In this document: one piece after another, positions 10,542-22,533 of the stretch
Numbering within the stretch: the first letter of the stretch is position 1
Layout of the letters: every line of letters begins with the position of its first letter
DNA from: Microbotryomycetes sp. JL201
Taxonomy: Eukaryota > Basidiomycota > Microbotryomycetes
DNA: 64,000 nucleotides
Direction of reading: 5' to 3'
Assembly: GCA_033819885.1 (NCBI GenBank)
Contig: JAQYUZ010000033.1
Coordinates: 1-64,000 of the forward strand
Position numbers and translations under genes: made by a program
Notes under the pieces: generated by a model
What the model saw: only the letters and a program-made list of their open reading frames with translations
The model's database searches: none
Told to the model about the DNA's origin: nothing

Positions 10542-12278
10542 TCAGGCCCAATTTTCCTTGTGACCGCGCAGGCCTTGACTGTCAGCCGACACAGGCGACC
10601 ATGTCGTCAAAATTTCCGGATCAGGCTGACCATCCCCAGGTGCAGCGACATGGACTTCTCTGCTGACGCTCACGTCGACCCGAACTTGCTTGGCGACAGA
10701 ACTGCCACCGCCACCGCCACCTGCGCCATTCGGATTCAAACTCGAAAGGGATTGTGCCTTGGACGGTGAAGCTGGCATGTGTACGAGCTCGTTGATAGCT
10801 AGAGCCGTCGTACACAAGGAGCCGACGATGCCGCAAAGCCACCAGCAAAATGTCAGGATCACTTCGTTCTCGACCCACGTCCGTCGCCGTCGCCAAATAA
10901 TGACCAGCGAAGAGATACAGTACGCTTCAATGACGAGACAAAAAGTCATGCCAATGATGCACAGAATCAATCTCTCCCGTTCGACACGTGTAAGATCAAC
11001 GAGGCGTTGTGCTTGATCCAGGTCGATGCCGAGATCGAGCTTGCCCGCTGCCGCCCGTCTGATGTCGGCCCTTTTGATTTGTTTTGGTGCAGACGAAACG
11101 GGCGAGATGTCGGTAAACTCTTTGCCTGAAGTCTCATCGCTTCCGAGAACGGGATTCACAGTGCCCATTCCAGCAATGGTGTCGATGCTTTCACGAATGT
11201 GTTGGCGCAGTCTGACCACGAGGGCGAATGTACAACAGTTGACTGAAGCCGCCGCGACAGTCAACACGGCAAAAAAGGCGAGCAGTACCTTGAATATGCT
11301 GTGAGGCGAACAATGTCAGCAAGGAACCTTGACCGCTGACGCTCGTGGTCTTACACTCACGTGTAAAAGTCTCGCACAGACCTTCGCCAGCGAGCGTATG
11401 ATGATTCGACTACAGCCATTGCTGCCTGAGTGATTGTCCCTCTGGCGGTTTCGTATTGCGAGGCCGCAGCTGACAAATCATCCTCGAGCGCAGTATACGC
11501 TTGCCAGATCTTTCGGCCTTGAAAGCCTCCGATGGCTGCCAGAACCTTGATTGAAAACCAAGGCATTAGTGGAAAGGTTCAAAAAGAGCCGGACAGTATT
11601 GGACTCCTTACCAACAGAGCAGCTGCCAAGATAGCCCCGCCTCCTAGGGTCACAAGGTTGAGGTGTTTGCCTCTCAACGAGCGAGGAAAACGATCACCGG
11701 CAACGAGCAAAAACCCAAGGAGGGTATTCCAACTGCAAGAATTTTTGGCTTCAGCTCGATTGTCCGCCGTCATGAAAGAGATTGGTCCTTGACACAAAAA
11801 CGTACGACATGAACCATACGCCGAGAAAGATGGGAGCGAAACCGGCAAGGCGCCAGCCGTTGAGTGTGTCTTGATCCGAACCATTGAGAAACACAGCCGT
11901 GGATGTGCCGAGGTGTGCGAGTCCAACGGCAGGCAGCAAAATGACGCACAAGACAAAGATGAGGGCGAATTGCTCGAAAATGACGACGCCTGTACCGTCT
12001 GGAAAGACGACGCGTTTGACGATCCAGACTGCGCGGTTCGATCGCCGCCTGGCGAGGACATGAAGGGCCGTCGCGATAGCGCCGCTCAGGCACAAGTATG
12101 CGAGCAAAGAGTCCAGCACGATCAAACGTGCTTTAAAGCTAGAGAATCCAGGCGTTCCGGGATTGCCATACAACCACGAGCGGATGTTTTCTGCGAGCGC
12201 AATGAAAGGGTTCGTCGAGTCGCTCGCATCACCTGTCCTAGATGCCCACTCGCGCTGCAATCCTGCAAGGGCGTCCAT
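10542..12278 (-). CDS. Orphan seven-transmembrane protein
   Basis: Exons 12278-11806, 11732-11612, 11545-11361 and 11298-10542 give 511 aa. I do not recognise the family. Seven hydrophobic segments can be seen at about residues 50-76, 98-123, 142-169, 185-206, 262-289, 370-395 and 405-430. The loop between segments 4 and 5 is about 55 residues, that between 5 and 6 about 80 residues and charged, and the tail holds a Gly run and ends in Lys-Glu-Asn-Trp-Ala. The seven-helix layout resembles a GPCR, but no signature confirms this. The junction WFMS-WNTLLGF inside segment 3 fits a GTACGT donor. The start is the first true ATG. It diverges from MED7. Confidence 0.75.
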
Positions 12279-12889
12279 GAAGCACAACGCTGTCCGTTGC
12301 ACTTATCGCTGCCAGGCAGAGCCTCTGCACGTGTGCAGTCCCAGCTTGAATCGCCCGGCGGTGATCGAGAATCAAATGAAAGCCCAAAGAGAAGGTCCGC
12401 CCGCAATCACCGCACGACAACAAAGCCACCACAAGGGCGGACAATTGACGTGTGCCCAGTTGTCTGGGCAATTGCCGAATTGTGTGAGCGACTCAATGTA
12501 CCTGTCCGATGGGCGTCGCCTGTCGAGACGAATCAGCTCGGTGCCTGCAAACAGGCCTGGAACTCATCTGGAAACGAGCTTTGGGCGATCACTCTTGCCT
12601 TGCATTTATGTGCATGACGACGTGCGATCTCATGTAATAAAAAACCCCCAAGGCAGCCAGATCGCTCTGGCAGTCCGTGCACATTGCATCAAAGTCGCGC
12701 TCAGGAGCAGTATTGTGGCTCGGCAGCTACGGTTCCCAATATTTCGGCCTACAGGATTGGGCGAAGTTTTGCCGCACATGTCACATCATGAATGTCGCCG
12801 ACCTACATCCGAGAGTTGATATAAATGTTCGGCGTGCGTGGATGACTGCGCTTAAGCAGCCATGCCCCGTTGTCCTTCTCTGCCCGACC
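12279..12889. other. Divergent promoter region, seven-TM gene and MED7
   Basis: This 611-bp stretch lies between two divergent starts. A TATAAAT motif sits about 64 bp upstream of the MED7 ATG. No gene is visible. Confidence 0.55.
12820..12826 (+). promoter_or_regulatory. TATA-like element upstream of MED7
   Basis: TATAAAT lies 64 bp before the MED7 start codon. Position and sequence fit a TATA box, though it could also lie in the 5' leader. Confidence 0.35.
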
Positions 12890-14014
12890 ATGTCGTCGGA
12901 GGGCTCGTCCCGAGACAACAGTCCGGCTGCAGAGGATCAGGTACACATTGAGCATCAGCCAAACGGCACTGCCGGCGCGCATGACGCTGCACAGGCTGAC
13001 GCTGTGGATACGGTGGCACAAGACGGCGACGAGCTCGACACCTCGTTTTTTCCGGCGCCTGCGCACTACTACAAGCGGTACACCGACTACAATCTGTCTA
13101 TACAAGACAAGGACGCTGCCATTGACGCGCCGCAAGGTGGGACCGACGCGCGCGTGCTCCGACGGCGCGACTTGGATCCGCCAGACGTCGACGAGATCGT
13201 CAGACACGGCTCGTACAGCGTATTTGGAGAAACATGGCCGGTAGAAGAGCAGCTGCCGTCGCTCGCACATATGGGCGTGCGTGAAATGTTTGACAAAGGT
13301 CAAGGTCCGGCCCCTCGTCTCAATCTCGCTCGTACATAGACACCTCGACACTGACCCGAGTACTCCGTGTCATCTCAGACCGATCCCAGTCGCTGTCCAC
13401 CTTGCTCCGGGCGATGCTCGTAACATACACGCAACTCGTATCGTCACTGTTGCAGCCACCGCCGAGCCTCGAGGCGACCGAGCAATATATGGCTCAAAAC
13501 CAGGGTCAGGAACCGCAAACAGATTCAGAACGTCTCGTCGAACATATTCGACTGATCAGCGTCAATATGCACCACCTCGTCAACGAGCTCCGACCCGTAC
13601 AGGTGAGTGAACCCAAGACGATGCCGTTTGACCCGGTTCCGAGTTGAGCCAAAATTCTGAACGGTCGATTGTTTCTACAGGCGAGAGAGACGTTGAAAAG
13701 TATGATGCGTCAGCAGATCGAACGCAGAAGAGCCAAAACGGCCGCGATCAACCAGTAAGAAATGTTTGTGCGCTTCGAATTGGCGGTCCTCACATCTTGA
13801 CGTGCTTCTTCCAAGGCGCTGCGCAGAGTTGTATGACATTTTGACCGGCCTGAGAGGTCAGAATGAACCGCAAAAGTCGCAAGCAGCTAGATCGACGGCC
13901 GAAATCCACAAACAAGACCTAAACGACGATGCTTGGAACAGATTGGTCAAAATGGCAGACTTGGCAGCAGCAGCAGCAGAAGCAGCAGACACGGATATGT
14001 CTGCAAACGTCTGA
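12890..14014 (+). CDS. MED7: Mediator complex subunit 7
   Basis: Exons 12890-13298, 13379-13602, 13681-13754 and 13816-14014 give 301 aa. The family pattern is clear: an N-terminal region with SFFPAPAHYYKRYTDYNL, then LDPPDVDEIVRHGSYSVFGE, a central helix STLLRAMLVTYTQLVSSLLQ, and the signature HIRLISVNMHHLVNELRPVQ spliced onto ARETLKSMMRQQIERRR. MED7 forms the hinge of the Mediator middle module with MED21 and is needed for RNA polymerase II transcription. The C-terminal 60 residues beyond the helix are Ala/Gln-rich and less conserved. It converges on the acyltransferase gene with 184 bp between stops. Confidence 0.92.
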
Positions 14015-14198
14015 CAATTTCACGGAATTGACTTGTTGTTGTATCAAATGGGTTCACTAAAAGGGCTCGGATCGTGCAGACGTCAGGCTCCGCAACAAGG
14101 AAACGAAAGTATTTTCCAAAGCTCAAAGACGAACGACAAAATTGCATGCGATACAAAAAGGCGAAACTAACCGCTATAACGAAAATTGAAACAATTCT

Positions 14199-16509
14199 TT
14201 ACCTCGACAAAGCCCTTCGTCTTTCCTTGTTTCTGGAAACAGGCAACAAAGCACCCCATGCCACAAGTTGTTCACGCAATCGCCTCTTGTTTTGATCGTT
14301 TTGTAAACTGTCGTCGATGGCGAAAAAACTGTCGAGCGCTCGACTGGCTTCTGCTCTCAATCTCAACACTCTTCGAATATCATTTTCGCCACGTCTCTCG
14401 TACTCGATCGGAGACAAGATTGACCTCAACAAGGTGTCGCGTTCGCCGCCGTCATTTGGAGTAGAATCTCTTGAAGATCTGGCAGGTCCGTCTCGAGTTC
14501 GACTGGCAGACCTCGAGTTTGACCTGCTGGCAGACGGTGAGGAGGTGACTTGTCTCCATTTTGCGTCTACCCGGTCGACGTTTCGATGAATAGCTAAAAC
14601 GGCTTCTTGTCGGGCGTGTGGTGCCCAGATGCCAAGCAGGACGAGCCAAGACGCTCTAAGCGCTTTAAACTTGTTGTCTGCACCACGCGTGCGCGAGCAA
14701 ACGAAGCATCAGTCGAGAGCAGGCGTGACGGAAATCGGCGTGCATCCGTCGTATGCTTACAATTGCCGTCGATGAGGATGTTGTGGTAGACGACAAAAAG
14801 CCAGACGATGAACGCGGCAAGAACGCCGCCGAGAGGTACGACAACGAGCAGCGTCCAAACGAATGCAAACAACGACAGGTACACAATGATGGCCAGAACG
14901 AGTCCGAGAGAGATCTGGACATGTACATGTCATGTCAGCGAATGGGTTTGAACGAGAGTGTTTGAACGATCTCGTGCCCTTGCCTTGTTTTGAGCAATGT
15001 CTTCGTCGACGTCGGAAAATCTGAGCGAGTATTTACCGACAAGGTACACAGGCAAGTGAACGACCAAAGGAACCACAAAAAATGGTAGGGCGCTCAAGCT
15101 GGCGCAAGTCGACCACATCAGGCCCATCAAGACTTTGAACCGAGTCGGGAACGGGTGAGGGACGGCTGGATCAAGTTTGGCTGGCAGAGGTACGCCCGTC
15201 AGGGACGAGTGCGTCAGTGAGCATGTCCGAAGTGATTGTTGGTACGCCAAGAGGACGTCTCGGACGCCGGCCAGTTTGGGATTGTGCGGAGCCGTGGCAA
15301 ACAAGTCGACCAATCTGAGAGAAACAAAGGCAGCAGTCAGGAAAAAAAGGCATCATTCAGATGCACGTCTCGTGCGATAGGCGTTCGACGGACGTCTGCA
15401 TAATATCTCGGTAGTGGTTCAACGGAATAGTTTGCTCGTCTACCCAGAGCATCTTTCTAGCCATTGTGGCTGCGTGAAGCGTATCCCTGAGTGTGCTCAG
15501 TCTGGTCAGCGAGCCGAATGCGACTAGCACAGGGAACCGAGCAAGTACCAATCGGGTGCGTTGATCGTCAGCTTTGTCAGCTCGGCAGCAATGTCGCGCG
15601 TCAGCCTTTTGACGGCCGCCTTTGGGTTGGTTTCAAATTCGTCCAAGTACGGCGCAACGTGCAAAGGTGATCCGAACCTATGTACGCAGGTCAGCACAAG
15701 TGGCTAGTCTCGAGCAGCATGTACCAACTTGCTGCATGACCGCTGATGAGCGGTACTTTGTCTTGTCTGTGAAACTGCGCCGATCAAACGAAAAGATGGT
15801 CAATTGCAATGTGCAAGCCGAGAGTGGCACCACGAGGCACTCACTTGATGCCGGCGATACAGATCACGACGTCCTGCGGTTCGTGTTTGACGTATGTGCC
15901 GTCACTGAGTTGTCTGCCTGTTGTGCGTACGTTGGTTGCGTATTCGAGCGCGGCCCAGGATGCGCCGTCTTTGAGTGGCGCCATGCTCGTCATTGTCTCG
16001 CTGCCGCCTTCTGGGAACACTGCGACGCATTCTCCTTGTTTGAGGACATCAAACGTTGTCGCAAACAATTTTTGGTTGTCTTTTGTCTTGCGGTCGACGG
16101 GAATGTTGCCTGCGTCGAGCAAGATTGTCCTGGCCAGGCCGGGTCTGAACAAGGTCGACTTTGCCCAGTAATGGAGCTTGCGGTTGTGAGGAAAGAAGCA
16201 AGAGAGCATGGCGGGCTGTTGCGCGACAGACCAAAGATGCACGAGTCAGTGAACGGTGGCGTTTCAGGAGTGGCGGCGGCACGCCGGCGGCCCCACATGC
16301 GCCACGAGCGCAGTCGGTGCTTCGAGCGAGACAAATAGAACGAGCATGCTCACGTCTACAGCCGAGTTGTGGTGGTTTGCGACGACGATGACGGGCCCTT
16401 GGACGGGCACGTTGTCGTCTGTGTAGTCGACGTGCACGCGCGAAAAGAACGACACGGTCGCGCCCTTTGCGAGCGCACGCAAGGTCGTGTGCGTGTACCC
16501 GAACGGCAT
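14199..16509 (-). CDS. GPT2: Glycerol-3-phosphate/DHAP acyltransferase (Sct1/Gpt2 type)
   Basis: Exons 16509-16354, 16215-15845, 15774-15733, 15677-15549, 15486-15367, 15314-14984, 14914-14761 and 14677-14199 give 593 aa. Acyltransferase blocks are NHHNSAVD (block I, HX4D), the block II region RPGLARTILLDAGNIPVDR, FPEGGS (block III) and the stretch GINFTDKTKYRSSAVMQ. Two to four hydrophobic segments follow. The enzyme makes lysophosphatidic acid at the ER, the first step of glycerolipid synthesis. Intron 3 (15732-15678) has donor GCAAGT, the only one giving VMQ-FGSPLHVAPYL. Intron 6 (14983-14915) has donor GCAAGG, giving DIAQNK-ISLGLVL. The Arg/Ser-rich tail is disordered, as in yeast Gpt2 where it is phosphorylated. 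Confidence 0.88.
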
Positions 16510-16804
16510 GGCCGTGGGTGTGAGCGTACACAAGCAGAGCGGGGCAAGCTCTGTGTCGCGTTACGTTGCGTTGCGTGGTGGATGCCGAGCGAGGCCTGAG
16601 CGCGCGTCTTGCCACGCAAACACGACATGGCAAAGGTTGAGCGCGTGCGACGGGGCTTCACGCAGTCTCATCAGCTAGTCCTCCTCGCGAACTCTTTATC
16701 CTGTCGCTGCACGCGCTGTCGGGTCTCCTGTCGTCGGGTCCTGTTCGCGCAAACGCTCGGGCCCCTCCTGACCTCCGACGCCGAGCTGAACCGAAGCAAG
16801 ACCC

Positions 16805-19187
16805 ATGACGGTCGGCTCGACGATCGACGCGTGGCTCGAGAGCGTGCCCGAGCACACGCTCACCGCTCTCGCCGCCGTTTGTGCAGTGTATTTCGTATTG
16901 TCGCTGCTCGGCGCTTCTCAACGCGAACGACCGGCAAACATCAGATGGCCATGCCCACAGGAAGCTCAGTCAGTCAGATACACGTTAATTGGCCTACACG
17001 GCGTCTTTTCTGATTCTCGCGTCACATGCACGCCTTCTAGGGACAGTTGGCGCGGCAAGGTGCTCGAGCGGCCGTCGATCACTAGTCATGTACAAGATTC
17101 GTCTCTACTGCCAGCCAACCACGACACTGCAAAATCTTACATCACATGCTACGCTCCCGCTTCCGGACGCCATTTGGCCACGGTCCCAAGCATGTCGGCC
17201 GACGAGATTCACACAGCGATAGACCGAGCAGAACGCGCACAACTGAAATGGCACGACAGTTCGTTTGAAAGGAGACGACGAGTTATGCGCACACTCCTCA
17301 GGTGGTGTCAAGAAGACATGGCCACGATTGCAAAGATTGCGAGCAGGGACACGGGCAAGACTCGTCAGTTTGAGAGCTCCTCTGGAGGGATGTACTGGAC
17401 GACTGACAAAATCGCTTGATAACCAGTCGTCGACGCCGCCTTTGGCGAGATTCTCACCACTTGCGAGAAGCTACGGTGGGTCATTGCTAACGGCGAAAAG
17501 ATTCTCTCGCCAGACAAGCGCCCGTAAGTCAACTTGTGCAGCCACCTTGGAACAGACCGACCCTTACCGTCACATTCATAGCACGAACCTGTTGATGGCG
17601 CACAAAACCTCACATGTCCAGTACGAGCCGCTTGGCGTCGTGGCCGCCGTCGTCTCTTGGAACTATCCCGCACACAATGCGCTCTCTCCCATCATTGCGT
17701 CTCTGTTCACAGGCAACGCAATCGTTCTCAAACCCTCTGAACTTGTTGCCTGGTCAACTCTTTACTTTATCGATGCCGTCAAACAGTGTCTGATCGCATG
17801 TGGCGAAGACCCGGAACTCGTTCAGTGCTGCATCACCTTGCCAGACTCTGTCGAGGCACTGACTGGCGACGAAAGGATAAAGCATATAACTTTTGTGAGT
17901 GTCTTGGTCTGTGACTGCTTGATCGCGCTCACTTGCGGCCTTCATGGTGACTAGATCGGCAGCGAGACAATCGGCAAAAAAGTTGCGCTCAAGGCAGCAG
18001 AAGCAGGTACTCCGGTCTTGCTTGAACTCGGTGGCAAAGTGAGAGATCCAGTCAGGCACGTCCTCGACAAGTTTGATGACTTAGATTCTCGTTACAGGAT
18101 CCTTGCATTTTGCTGTCCTCGGCAGACATGGACTACTTTACGCCCACTTGGTTGCGAGCTATCTTGTCAGTCCGTTGCTGAGTGTTGGGCCGCCAGCGAA
18201 AACCTCTGACAACTGGATTGACCGTACAGTCAAGCCGCAGGGCAAAACTGTATCGGCGTCGAACGGTTCCTCGTCCATCATACGTTGTATGACCAGTTTA
18301 TTTCCAATGTCCAGCCTATCGTTGCAGATTTGCAATTGGGAGATGTGCTCGGAAATCACAAGGACGCCAATGGCCAGCCGAGACGAGTCGACGTTGGCGC
18401 CATGGTCTCGGATAGGTTGTTTGACGAACTTGAGACTTTGATACAAGAAGCTGTGGACGAAGGCGCTCGGCTGCTCGTTGGCGGCAAGCGGGCAAGCGGC
18501 GTACCCGGTTGCGAGAGCGGCCATTTCTTTCAACCCACCTTGATCGTCGACGTGTCAGTCCATCTTGCGAGGTGGGCACAGCTCAATCTGCTGACAACGA
18601 GATGCGCACTCGACACAGACTTCCGACCATGCGTTTGGCTCAGCAAGAACTCTTCGCGCCCGTCATGTCCGTCATGAAGTATGCAGCCGTCGACGAGGCT
18701 ATCGAGATTGCCAACGGTACACGATACGGATTGGGTGCTTCTGTGTTTGGGCGTGAGAAATCAGCGTGCGACTATGTTGTCCAAAAATTGCAATGCGGCA
18801 TGGTCTGCACCAACGGTCAGTAGTTTGCCCCCTTTTTTTTCTTGCTTTCTAAACTTCTCTTGAATCGACGACATGGACTGACCCGGTCCGTCCACAGATT
18901 TTGGAGTCACGTACATGAATCAATGGCTCAGTTTCGGAGGCGCGAAGTCTTCAGGGTACGGACGTTTTGCCGGTCCGGAAGGACTTCGAGGTCTCTGCAA
19001 CCTAAAGGCCGTCACTCGCGATGTGGCTCATGGATGGATCCAAACTGGTATTCCACCTTTGCTAAAATACCCTTTAAAGAGTCCACAAGGAGCTTTCCAG
19101 TTTCAACAGGGACTCGTCGGTATGGCGTATGCTCAGTCGTGGTGGACAAAGGTACAGAGTGTTGTCAAACTTGTCACTGCAAAGTAG
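16805..19187 (+). CDS. MSC7: Membrane-anchored aldehyde dehydrogenase (Msc7-like)
   Basis: Nine exons: 16805-16968, 17041-17363, 17427-17523, 17582-17894, 17955-18038, 18098-18165, 18230-18553, 18619-18815, 18898-19187; 619 aa. One hydrophobic segment near residues 18-38 suggests an N-terminal membrane anchor, as in yeast Msc7. The ALDH core shows [15 protein letters not shown], the Glu motif LLELGGKDP, the catalytic Cys motif [11 protein letters not shown] and the C-terminal [15 protein letters not shown]. It should oxidise aldehydes using NAD(P)+, with an ER or mitochondrial outer-membrane location inferred. Intron 1 (72 nt) is a multiple of three without a stop, so retention would still give a full-length reading frame. 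Divergent from the acyltransferase, 295 bp apart. Confidence 0.9.
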
Positions 19188-19578
19188 GCTGTAGCTTGTA
19201 CAAGCCAGAGCAGTACAGTCTGTCGTAACAGAGGGGTACGTCGTTCATGATGAATCTCAAGAAACATCGTGCACCAAGGCAAGACGAAGCGCAATCGTGC
19301 AATGCAGCTCCGGCAACGCGCTTTAATCCGCATCGCAACAGAGATTTATCTTATCTGATTCCCTCAGGATCTCGGATCCCTCTCATCGTGTGCTCGCAAA
19401 GCCCTTTGCTTGAGGCAAGATTCGAGAACAACCCAAAAAAAAAACAAATATCAAGAAATCGCGATTGTCAAGAAAGTACTCGAACGGCGAGATGCCAACA
19501 GTGTAATCAGCATTTCAGAGCACGTTCGACGTTTGTCTCGCGTAAAAAAGATTGTCAGATGAAGAACCAGCTAGACAG
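19188..19578. other. Convergent 3' region, ALDH and TRP channel
   Basis: This 391-bp stretch joins two 3' ends. It contains A-rich tracts around 19434-19446 and nothing that looks coding. Confidence 0.6.
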
Positions 19579-21985
19579 TCATTTCTTTGACTTTTGTTTT
19601 GCGTCTTTCGTTGACGATTCTGTCGCGGTCGCGGTTGCATGTTCGAGTTTGTCCATGCGCGCATGCAGCCTCTTGACCTACAACAAAAGAACAAATGAAA
19701 AGAGAGATCGTCAACGCCAACGATTCGAGTATCAACGGAAAACAAAGCAACACAAACTCACCTCTGCCAGGATATCGACCTGCAAGCTCTTTGACAAGTC
19801 TGGTAATTTCTTTTTCAAGTCTTCAAATTTGATTGTCGAAATTTGCAATCCTTCGTCATCCCCCTGACCATACTCGTCGTCTTTCGTGAATGCCTCCGGG
19901 TCTTCCTGGGCGTCTGTAAACTCGTCCGGTTCTTCCAACAGAGCCTGAAACTCTTGTTGACGTGTAGAATAGAAATGTGTTTCGAACAGAGCGATGAACG
20001 TCAATGGAATGAAGAACAAGGTGCCCATCAAGAAACGGTTCAGTCGAGTGTAGGTTTCGGTAGAGACGATGAATTCGAGTGGCAGGATAAAGATTTCGAT
20101 CAGATTGAATGGCGCAACGTAGACGAATCTTGCAAAAGTTCGTGCTTCAGATGCGTCGTTGTGCGATCGGAAGCCGCAAACAACTTACTGATCAGGTGCG
20201 CGGATCGCGCTGATCGTCTTGCCAGAGAAGAACGCCATAAATGTCGGAACGGCCTCGTCTGTACATTCTTGGTAGGCTGATCCAAAAAGGGCGACGAGGA
20301 TGTTGAGCAGAATGACCAGAGTCAAAACTGACCATCCATCTGCAAACCTAAGCTTTAGTACGTATATCCATGAGCCTGTTAGCTTTAAAGATCTCACAGT
20401 ACAAGACCATTGAGAATGGATCTACTCGTTCTGTTTGTCAGCGGATGAAAAGCGGCTCATTCTCCGAGACAGAACTCACAGCTCTCGGTGCCCTTCTCGT
20501 AACTTTCAAACGTCGGCGAGCCCAGCAGTCCTTGAATGAGCGAGTGTACGACCTGCTCCGTCGAATCTCTTGTTTGATCGGCAATGTCCAAACCCGTCAA
20601 AGCTTGTCCGAAACCGATCGCTAACAGCGCCAACAGGGTAAAAAACACGGCGCTCTCTCTCAACATCCTAAAAGTCACGATCTGCAGCGTGCCAAAGTAT
20701 TGAAACACGTCAAAGACCGTGACAAGCTTCATCCACACCAGCGGCGAAGCAGACGACAGCCATTGGAAACTTCGCAGTCGAAGCTGGAAAGACTTGTCTG
20801 GGTTGTGCGTCGACATGTCTGCCACGCGATAGACGAACGCGATCGTGAGCATTGCATAGATGATGCAATTGACGATGAGCCTGGCGCAATAAGGGATGCG
20901 TTTCGCGTGCATCAGTTTGTGGACGGGAGTCCCTGAGTACAGGCTGACTGACCAGAAGCTGAGTGACGACCATATTCCAATTTTCCACACTTTTGTGACG
21001 TCCTCGAGAACGTACCCAAGCACTTGAACGTAGAGCAAAACGTCTTCGAGACCGAAACCTCTATCTGGCGTCTGAATCGCGATCGAGTAGGCGACGATGA
21101 AAATGACCCAGAGGAAAATGCGGAAAAAGAATTGATAACGTGGGACGGCGACTCGGTCTGGGTCAAAGTGGGCCATGAATCCGCCACCTTGCTCGCGTGC
21201 GGGTTTATACTACCAACGACAACGTGAGCAGGCTTGACAACATATGCTTAGCCAATTTTCCGGGTGAGACTGACTGGTTCGTATTCGATCCTTCCGTCGT
21301 CCTTGATCTTTTGTACGAGCAGACCGCGCCACAGTGCAAAAACGCATCGCTGAGCCTCGCCAGACGACAAGAAAAAGGTGGCATGCTGGTCCACGGCGCT
21401 CTCGAGGGCTTCCGTGGCGAATTTCCATGTCAATACAATGGTGACTGTCTTGGCGCAAACCGGGACGCATGCTGACCTGACAGTGGCAAGCTCTCGTCGC
21501 CATCGCTGTCGATGACGGTGTACCTTGCCGACAACAAGCTGTACTGTTCCGACATGGGAGTCTTTGCGACGAGTTTCCGTGCCAATGCTTCGCAAGCGAG
21601 CTTGCGTCCCTCGTTCTCGTCCGAGTCTGATGGATTCAAGTACGCCTGCCTGCGAAAATATCGCCGCGCCTCGAGCAACGCGAACGGCACGCACTTGTCA
21701 AAGTCGCCGCCGACCAGCGAGTAGGCTTCTACGACATCTTTTGTGAGGATCGAGGACACCGGAGACGTGATTTCATCTGAGCACGAGCAGGAAACAGCTC
21801 AGCTCGGCTCGCCGTGGCCGTTTGCGAGCTCTGGCAAGGTTTTACGCACCGAGATTGACCTGGATCGGCAGCAGCTCGAGCGTGAGTGCTTTGATACGTT
21901 CTACAATGCGCGTCACGGTGCGTGGATGGATCGAATGGCCTGTGTGGCTGTCGGCGCCGCGTCGAAGCAGCGGGGCGCGCTCCAG
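19579..21985 (-). CDS. YVC1: Yvc1-type vacuolar TRP channel, 5' end uncertain
   Basis: Exons: about 21985-21850, 21776-21477, 21408-21275, 21191-20480, 20421-20398, 20339-20189, 20128-19762, 19677-19579. Fungal TRP landmarks are RIVERIKALTLELLPIQVNL, SSILTKDVVEAYSLVGGDF, FALLEARRYF, DQHATFFLSSGEAQ, then six hydrophobic helices, the pore segment LIQGLLGSPTFE and LVILLNILVALFGSAY (S6). An acidic cytosolic tail (EEPDEFTDAQEDPEAF) ends in a short coiled coil, as in Yvc1. Yvc1 releases Ca2+ from the vacuole on hyperosmotic stress. A 24-nt microexon lies between the pore and S6. No ATG was found in frame in the first exon before an upstream stop, so a further 5' exon is probably missing from my model. 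Confidence 0.88.
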
Positions 21986-22533
21986 AGCCGCGTCCCTGCA
22001 TGACGTCCGCGCATTGGACTGAGTCTTTGGTCCAGTCGGAGCACACTCAGCCGAAGCTCACATTCTACGCGCCAACGACACTGGCGAGGGAACGAATACA
22101 AGGTGTTGGGCGTCAACGCTGCGCACGCGTCATCATTTCTTCGCGCCAGTCACACAGTCCCTCGTATCCAGTCCGAGCACAAAACATCTTCAACACGGTC
22201 ATGACACACCTTCCGTGACTTTTCCCGAAAAACTCTTCGCCAAGAAACAGTCACGTGACGGACGCAAAAAAAACTCCGCGAACTACAAGCCGGAGTACAG
22301 GAAGGAAATGCAGCGAGCATGTCGTTGTGAATAATCCAAGTCTCTTTCCAACTCGCTGACAGGAGTCCGTGCAGCCCACGTAGTGCACAGACCGCTCCAT
22401 CACTCGCTCGTCAACGACCAAGTTCTGCGTCGCTCACTCGACTCGTCGGAAGCATGCACCCGAAATCGCCACAGTGGTCCTTGCTTTCTCCTTTTTATTA
22501 CCACCCACTGCAGTGAACCGCCCCAAAAAAAAA
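21986..22533. other. Divergent promoter region, TRP channel and Clp1-like gene
   Basis: It holds a perfect GTCACGTGAC palindrome (22250-22259) and probably the missing first exon of the TRP gene. An A9 run immediately precedes the Clp1-like ATG. Confidence 0.5.
22250..22259. promoter_or_regulatory. GTCACGTGAC palindrome (E-box)
   Basis: A perfect 10-bp palindrome lies 275 bp upstream of the Clp1-like start and upstream of the TRP channel gene on the other strand. It fits a bHLH dimer site. Confidence 0.5.

Noticed and set aside
11871-12617. Open frame of 248 codons on the plus strand
   Set aside because: It is antisense to the seven-TM gene, which has clear helices and splice continuity.
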